Source: Roseateles_B flavus
GTDB lineage: Bacteria; Pseudomonadota; Gammaproteobacteria; Burkholderiales; Burkholderiaceae_C
Direction of reading: 5' to 3'
Assembly (NCBI RefSeq): GCF_039872765.1
Contig: NZ_JBDPZC010000023.1
Coordinates: 1-19,665 of the forward strand
DNA: 19,665 bases
Each line of letters begins with the position of its first letter. Position 1 is the stretch's first letter. Shown piece by piece: positions 15,650-19,665 of this stretch. The notes below the pieces were generated by a model. It ran no database searches. It had not been told where the DNA came from and was given only the letters and a program-made list of their open reading frames with translations. The translations under genes were made by a program, and so were the position numbers.

Positions 15650-16086
15650 TGCGACCGAATCAGCATGTGCTCATATCACTGGACGAGCGCCATGCAAACA
15701 ACATCCTCGCTGGTACCAAGCAAGTGGAGCTAAGGCGCAGAACCATGCACATTGAGCCTGGCTCGACGGTTTGGTTCTACGTGAAAAAACCTGTAGGTGC
15801 AGTCGTTGGCTTCGCGACTGTGGGCGTGACCTACTCGGCCGCGCCGAGCACCATCTGGCGAAAATATAGCTCCGTTTCAGGCCTCGGGAAGTCCGAGTTC
15901 ATGAGCTACTTTGACGGGGTGGCTATGGCGTCGGCGATGGGGCTGTCTGGCGCCAAGAAATTGAAGAAGCCCATCACCCTTGAAACTCTTCGGACAGTCA
16001 TGCCGGGTTTCCATCCGCCGCAGTTCTACTGTCGGCTAGAGGCCAATTCACCGGTTAGGCGGCGCCTTTTAGCAGTCACCGCCTAG
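15649..16086 (+). CDS. ASCH-domain protein
   Basis: This 145-residue cytoplasmic protein belongs to the ASCH (PUA-superfamily) group. The family signature GxKxxExR is present as GTKQVELR at 22-29, preceded by LISLDERHANNIL and followed by strands PGSTVWFYVKKP and AVVGFATVGV typical of the beta-barrel. ASCH proteins bind or process RNA; E. coli YqfB hydrolyses N4-acetylcytidine and another member is a ribonuclease. The ATG overlaps the stop of the GNAT-PIN gene, so the two proteins are made together and probably form a pair in which the ASCH protein acts as partner, antidote or RNA sensor. Which of these applies is inference. An inverted repeat (TAGGCGG / CCGCCTA, 16056-16085) covers its last codons. 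Confidence 0.85.
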   Translation: MRPNQHVLISLDERHANNILAGTKQVELRRRTMHIEPGSTVWFYVKKPVGAVVGFATVGVTYSAAPSTIWRKYSSVSGLGKSEFMSYFDGVAMASAMGLSGAKKLKKPITLETLRTVMPGFHPPQFYCRLEANSPVRRRLLAVTA

Positions 16087-16386
16087 GGCGCACATGCAAG
16101 CCGCCGAAGTTTCTCGATCTTGGACAGAGCTGGCTTCACGATCGACAACGGTGCGGACGACTTTGGCGTCCAAGTGATTGGAATCCCGACGGCGCCGTCT
16201 GGCTAGAGCATATGGAGGGATCTTTGAGAGTTTTGCAAGAAGAAGGGGCTCGACCCTGCGCCAATGATCGTGAACTTGGACTTCTCTGCCCTTGGCGACT
16301 GGCGCGGCGACGTACAGCTGAGCCAACCATCGGTCGCGCAGCAACCCCGCCGTGCCTCCTAAAGAAAAGCTAATCAGGAGTAGAAC
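16087..16386. other. Gene-free spacer before the zinc-ribbon/HEPN gene
   Basis: 300 bp with no supportable gene. CTCCT (16356-16360) is complementary to the ribosome site AGGAG (16376-16380) of the next gene, so a short 5-bp hairpin could mask it. No clear promoter consensus is seen, although a separate promoter is expected because the upstream operon ends here. Confidence 0.4.
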
Positions 16387-17610
16387 GTGGCAGTCATCAG
16401 AAACTATGCAAGGTGCACCGTATGCGAGTGTAAGATGATTCTGCGCATTGGGGTGGGCGTCGAAAAGAGCTGTACACACACTTTCGACTGCTCCAATTGC
16501 CACACTCCTATCTCCTTTGATTTGAAAACAAATGGGCCAGCCACTGGGTGGCCCGAGCCCAGAGAAAATTTGGAAATAATTCCCAGGGATGACAGCGTTA
16601 ATGTGGTTATTAACCTGCATCCGGCCTTCGCCTTCAAGGCCGATGAATACCACTCGCTGACGGCCTTCGCGTCGATGGAGCACATGGACCTAGTCGGCAA
16701 TAAGCTGAGACTAGTGAGCGGACGGCAGCTCCAAGACTTCTCGACCCAATTTGCTGTCCCTGAAACGCCCTTGGTCTGGAGCATCGTCAGAAGCGTGATG
16801 ACGCTGGCCCTGAAGGCGGATCCGGGAAACATTCTCAGCAAGCAGATCGCCGCTTACGAGACTGCTCGCCGAAAGTTCAAGCAGGATTTCACCTGTGCCA
16901 CGTCTTTCAAGGCGATCGCATCCTTCTTCGACGACATCTTTTATCCGGCCATCGGCGCCTTGCGCTCGCCGCTCCGAGCCTACGTGCGGCAAATGGCACA
17001 GACCCACCCCGAGGAGATGAGGCGCCTCCGCGACTACTACCGCTCCGACATTCAGGCAGCCGCGCTGGAGCGCTACCTTGCCATCTTCAACGACTACTTC
17101 AGGCTCTTCGACCAGTTCCAGCAAGTCTTGACCCATGTCCGCATCGGCCGAGACGACGTCGACGACCTGGTCGTGGGCTCCAAGCGTTTCGACGAGATCA
17201 AGCTGTACTACGGTCAGGCCTACGAAACGCTGACCTCCAGCTACACCACGTTGGCTTGCCTGAATAACATCGCCGCCGGCCGGCCTTTCGACCAGTTCAA
17301 GTCGATGACGCTGAACAAGTACATCAGCGACGTGGATAAGGCCAAGCGGTCCAATCCCTTCGCCAACGAGCCCATCCTTTCTGCTTTTGCGCAGTTTGAG
17401 AACAGCTCGCTGCGCAACGGATCGCACCACGCTTCGATCTGGCGCGAAGGCGACTTGATTAAGTTCCGTAGCGGAGGCAGCGGTGCGACAAAGGACATCG
17501 CTTACAGCCGCTATATGCATATCTGTAACGGCATCACGATCGCCATCGCCGCCCTCGTCGTCGTGGAGCTGGAATTCTTTAGCTCCATTGCGCTCGACCA
17601 AACGATCTGA
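16387..17610 (+). CDS. Zinc-ribbon protein with C-terminal HEPN-like motif
   Basis: This 407-residue protein is not from a family I can name. The start is GTG with AGGAG 6 nt upstream. Residues 10-38 form a zinc ribbon: CTVC (10-13), Cys15, Cys29, then CSNC (35-38). A basic, largely helical central region follows (about 150-300), with KQIAAYETARRKFKQDF and a run of Tyr/Phe-rich helices (RDYYRSD, AIFNDYFRLFDQF). Near the C-terminus, SSLRNGSHHASI contains R343-N-G-S-H-H348, an Rx4H motif with the asparagine after Arg that is typical of HEPN ribonucleases. A hydrophobic segment near 381-397 (TIAIAALVVVELEFF) is probably a buried helix rather than a membrane span. A single-gene unit with this design would suit an abortive-infection RNase; that role is inferred. 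Confidence 0.72.
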   Translation: MAVIRNYARCTVCECKMILRIGVGVEKSCTHTFDCSNCHTPISFDLKTNGPATGWPEPRENLEIIPRDDSVNVVINLHPAFAFKADEYHSLTAFASMEHMDLVGNKLRLVSGRQLQDFSTQFAVPETPLVWSIVRSVMTLALKADPGNILSKQIAAYETARRKFKQDFTCATSFKAIASFFDDIFYPAIGALRSPLRAYVRQMAQTHPEEMRRLRDYYRSDIQAAALERYLAIFNDYFRLFDQFQQVLTHVRIGRDDVDDLVVGSKRFDEIKLYYGQAYETLTSSYTTLACLNNIAAGRPFDQFKSMTLNKYISDVDKAKRSNPFANEPILSAFAQFENSSLRNGSHHASIWREGDLIKFRSGGSGATKDIAYSRYMHICNGITIAIAALVVVELEFFSSIALDQTI

Positions 17611-17936
17611 ATCGCTATGCAGTCTTTGCAATTGCCACGTCCTGATGCCTGATTTGCGAGGCTTCGAACAGCGCTGGAATGTATCCATCGGGATTGCCGG
17701 CAGGTGTCGGCCACTGGTTGATATGGCTGTCTCCAGTGGCTCGGTACGCGCCCGAGGCAGCTATGCGGCAACGAGATTAGGACAACTTACGTCCCGTAAG
17801 GGGCGGCAGAGCCAATTCAGACCGTCCTGTACCGGTCATCCAGAATCAGATAGACCATCCAGCAGATCGAGTATCTGGTTTCTGATGTGTAGCTGCCATA
17901 CAAGCCGCTTCAACATGAATTTCGGCTAACGCACGC

Positions 17937-17955
17937 AGCGGTCGGTCGGACCGCT
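17937..17955. promoter_or_regulatory. 7-bp perfect hairpin in the spacer
   Basis: AGCGGTC and GACCGCT pair around the loop GGTCG, about 330 bp after the HEPN-like gene. No T-run follows. It could be a factor-independent terminator relic, an operator or a recombination-site arm. Confidence 0.35.
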
Positions 17956-17974
17956 AGCGGCTAATGACGCTGAC

Positions 17975-17983
17975 CAGCCTGAA
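17975..17983 (+). repeat. Spacer motif CAGCCTGAA, copy 3
   Basis: The context is TGACCAGCCTGAAGCAGCCA, very close to copy 1. It lies between the HEPN-like gene and the recombinase pair. Confidence 0.4.
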
Positions 17984-18280
17984 GCAGCCATCACCTGGCC
18001 GAGGACTGCTCTGCGGTGATCTTGTTCGGTTGGCGTTAACTGTTTCGCTACCCGTGGCTCTCCCATTGGTTTGGGGTATGCATGTATTTTCGCTAGTATT
18101 CGGAATGGTACATATGCTGGAGTTAATTTCGAAGCATGACGATGCAATGGTAAAGGATGTGGTTTAGTAAACCGGTTGCTTTCCGAGAGACAAGATGCAT
18201 CAATTGCCGAAGCGGAAGAATTTTGGTGCGTATTAACATTTGTTTTCGTTGGTGAAGTGATAAAGAATTGCGGAATCGGC

Positions 18281-18286
18281 TATAAT
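18281..18286 (+). promoter_or_regulatory. Possible -10 element (TATAAT) for the recombinase pair
   Basis: A perfect TATAAT sits in the most AT-rich part of the spacer, 240 bp upstream of the 107-residue gene. No good -35 hexamer lies 16-18 bp before it (TGATAA at best), so this is only a candidate. Confidence 0.3.
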
Positions 18287-18525
18287 TAAAATACTTCCGG
18301 AAACTCCGATTGTTGCGAAAGGTGTGCCAAACATACCTTGTTTCCGCAAGTGCCAGCAAGACTTTGAATTCTTCACCCCGAGGCAAAGCTTGCGAAAGCG
18401 CCGACTATTCAGTAGAGCTTTTCTCCCTCCCCTGACTCACTGAGCATCTGATCCAGATGCGCTGCCGCATGGCGAATCGCTATGCGGAGGGTCAGCAAGC
18501 CACCAATACTCACAAAGAGGCTCTC

Positions 18526-18849
18526 ATGACCGATTCCAAGAAGGCGGTTGCGCCGCCGCATGGCCGATTCAAACTCGGCTCGTTGACCGCAACGCCAGGT
18601 GCCCTGGCACTTCTCCAACGTCTTGGCGTACTGCCGCTCTCTCTCCTGCTGCGCCACGCTCGTGGTGACTTCGGCGAGTTGGGCGCTGAAGACCTGACAC
18701 GAAACGAAGAGGCCATTGCGATGGGCTTCCGGGTGTTCTCGGCGTACAGCCTGGTCGACGTCCGCGACCCGAGCAAGGTGCATCGCTGCTGGGTGATCAC
18801 GGAGGCCGACCGGTCAGTCACGACTTTGCTGCTGCCAGAGGAGTACTGA
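18526..18849 (+). CDS. Conserved island-associated hypothetical protein
   Basis: This is a 107-residue soluble protein. Its pattern is one I recognise from plasmids and integrative elements: a start near GRFKLGSLTATPGALALL, then LRHARGDFGEL, NEEAIAMGFRVFSAYSL and the very conserved end WVITEADRSVTTLLLPEEY. Its molecular function is not known to me. The ATG at 18526 was chosen because AAAGAGG lies 5 nt upstream; the frame stays open earlier but with no ribosome site. Only two bases separate its stop from the recombinase start, so the two are one operon. This suggests it is a helper or regulator of element mobility, by context only. Confidence 0.8.
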   Translation: MTDSKKAVAPPHGRFKLGSLTATPGALALLQRLGVLPLSLLLRHARGDFGELGAEDLTRNEEAIAMGFRVFSAYSLVDVRDPSKVHRCWVITEADRSVTTLLLPEEY

Positions 18850-18851
18850 CC

Positions 18852-19619
18852 ATGACCAGCAGTGCTCTGCTTTCACCTGCCTCAAAGCGCCGGTCGGCAA
18901 GGCAGCCGAAGCCCCATTGCAGCACGACCAAAGAGGCGTACGCCCGGGACGTGAGGCGCTTCACCGAGACATACGGGTTCAGCGTGCCCTGCACGGCAGA
19001 TGAGCTGATCGCCTTCATCCGGATCCTGGTCAAGCGCGTGGCGCCCGCAACGGCCTACAGGCGTTGCATGGCGATCCAGGCGGCCCATCTTGAGCTTGGG
19101 GTGGCCAGCCCGACAGAGGATCCCCGTGTTCGCGAGGCACTGCGGTGGCTGGCTGCACGGCAGCTTCCGCAGAACCTTCTCGATGGCAAGCACAAGACGA
19201 CGAAGGCAGGGGCGCCGAAGAAGTGCGCGCCCCGCCAGGCCAAGCCGATCACCCGGTCAATGCTCCTCAGAATCTTTGACGCCATGGGAACCGGGCGACG
19301 CTCAATTGACCTGCGAGACAAGGCGCTCATGCTCCTCGGCTTTGCCGGCCTGAAGCGCGGCGAGATGCTCGCTCTGGACATTGAACATTGCCGCTTCACT
19401 GAAGATGCGCTGCTGCTGCGTGTCACGGCTGTCACTGGTGACAAAGGCGCTGACGAGTCTGTCGTGTCGAAAGGACGGATCAAGGCGCTGCCAAGGACGC
19501 GAGGCCCCATGTGTGCGGCTTTGGCAGTTGAAGCATGGCTGGACTGTTGGCGCCGATCTAAATTTGACCCACCCTGCCGATTGAACTTTGACCCAGGGCT
19601 TGGGGCCGACATCGGCTGA
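18852..19619 (+). pseudogene. Tyrosine recombinase/integrase, truncated by an insertion sequence
   Basis: The native part (about 231 codons, to roughly 19544) has an N-terminal SAM-like core-binding domain (TTKEAYARDVRRFTETYG, then ATAYRRCMAIQAAHLELG). The beginning of the catalytic domain follows: KALMLLGFAGLKRGEMLALD, whose Arg in LKRGE is the first catalytic arginine of the R-K-HxxR-Y family. The frame then enters the end of an IS21-like element, adds about 24 foreign codons and stops at 19619. The HxxR box, second His/Trp and the nucleophilic Tyr are missing, so it cannot be active unless the rest is supplied elsewhere. It normally would move or maintain the island. A conserved 107-residue gene is its operon partner. 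Confidence 0.85.
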
Positions 19620-19665
19620 TGCCGGCTGTGGACAACTGTAGCGCGGCGCTTGTTCAGCTCGCTTC
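19545..19665. mobile_element. One end of an IS21-family-like insertion sequence (partial)
   Basis: From TGTTGGCGCCGATC at 19545 the sequence leaves the recombinase frame. It shows two spaced direct repeats, AATTTGACCCACC and AACTTTGACCCAGG, an arrangement typical of IS21-family termini with multiple transposase-binding repeats. The element would continue past the window, where istA/istB-type genes are expected. The exact outer base is a judgement; the other end and target duplication are not visible. Confidence 0.65.

Larger units (their letters stand above)
17611..18525. other. Gene-free spacer, AT-rich in its second half
   Basis: About 900 bp between the HEPN-like gene and the recombinase pair. 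It holds a hairpin at 17937-17955, a CAGCCTGAA copy at 17975-17983, an AT-rich stretch near 18200-18300 with a TATAAT at 18281-18286, and AAAGAGG at 18514-18520 serving the next gene. A 67-codon frame ending at 18167 has a hydrophobic patch but no ribosome site and was not accepted. Confidence 0.45.

Noticed and set aside
16711..17688. Minus-strand open frame of 325 codons opposite the HEPN-like gene
   Set aside because: The plus strand has a good ribosome site, CxxC pairs and an Rx4H motif; the antisense frame is Val/Glu/Asp-repetitive shadow sequence.
17924..17990. Possible integron attC site around the 17937 hairpin
   Set aside because: The required RYYYAAC/GTTRRRY core pair is not present, and the neighbouring units are promoter-bearing multi-gene modules rather than single cassettes.
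17964..18167. Plus-strand 67-codon frame with a hydrophobic patch
   Set aside because: There is no ribosome site, the first half overlaps a spacer repeat and reads as random, and only a short Leu/Val run suggests a membrane segment.
1..19665. CRISPR arrays, tRNA or rRNA genes, and a retron ncRNA near the ATPase-HNH pair
   Set aside because: I saw no regularly spaced repeats, cloverleaf-type sequence, conserved rRNA stretches or reverse transcriptase gene; subtle RNA genes could still be missed without a covariance search.

Overview
The window looks like an accessory (genomic-island) segment of a high-G+C Gram-negative chromosome. Codon use is GC-rich. The housekeeping-type genes (a DUF2306 membrane protein, a membrane diguanylate cyclase, an SRAP/YedK protein and a LexA-type SOS box) point to a proteobacterium, most likely Burkholderiales (Comamonadaceae-like), with Xanthomonadales as the alternative. 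This placement is a judgement from protein style, not from a search. I see no rRNA, tRNA or CRISPR array.

Layout. (1) 136-2440: a zinc-finger/linker protein of unknown function, then a CBASS-type CD-NTase nucleotidyltransferase, with no recognisable effector beside it. (2) 2714-6302: ordinary-looking genes: a DUF2306 membrane protein, a GGDEF cyclase with an intact inhibitory site, an SRAP abasic-site protein, and a convergent 109-residue gene whose start codon touches a LexA box. (3) 6588-9184, minus strand: a two-gene Septu-like module, an ABC-type ATPase followed by an HNH nuclease with ATGA overlap. (4) 9770-12586, minus strand: three overlapping genes of clearly lower G+C (42-45% in lines counted by hand). 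The first has a PD-(D/E)XK-like nuclease signature, the second a small N-terminal helical DNA-binding-like motif, and the third is unknown. Two abutting palindromes lie upstream. (5) 13490-16086, plus strand: a 719-residue GNAT-PIN-(GNAT)-PUA-like multidomain protein overlapping an ASCH-domain protein. (6) 16387-17610: a protein with an N-terminal zinc ribbon and a C-terminal HEPN-type Rx4H motif. (7) 18526-19665: a short conserved island-associated protein and a tyrosine recombinase cut off by the end of an IS21-like insertion sequence, of which only the first ~120 bp are in the window.

How it fits together. Modules 1, 3, 4, 5 and 6 are separate transcription units with nuclease, nucleotidyltransferase or NTPase signatures. 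They sit in long non-coding spacers, three of which share the motif CAGCCTGAA, and end next to a recombinase. This is the architecture of a defence/toxin island. The Septu-like pair and the CD-NTase belong to known defence classes. The low-G+C three-gene operon and the GNAT-PIN/ASCH pair are the best candidates for an undescribed system. Their functions are inferred from motifs and context only.
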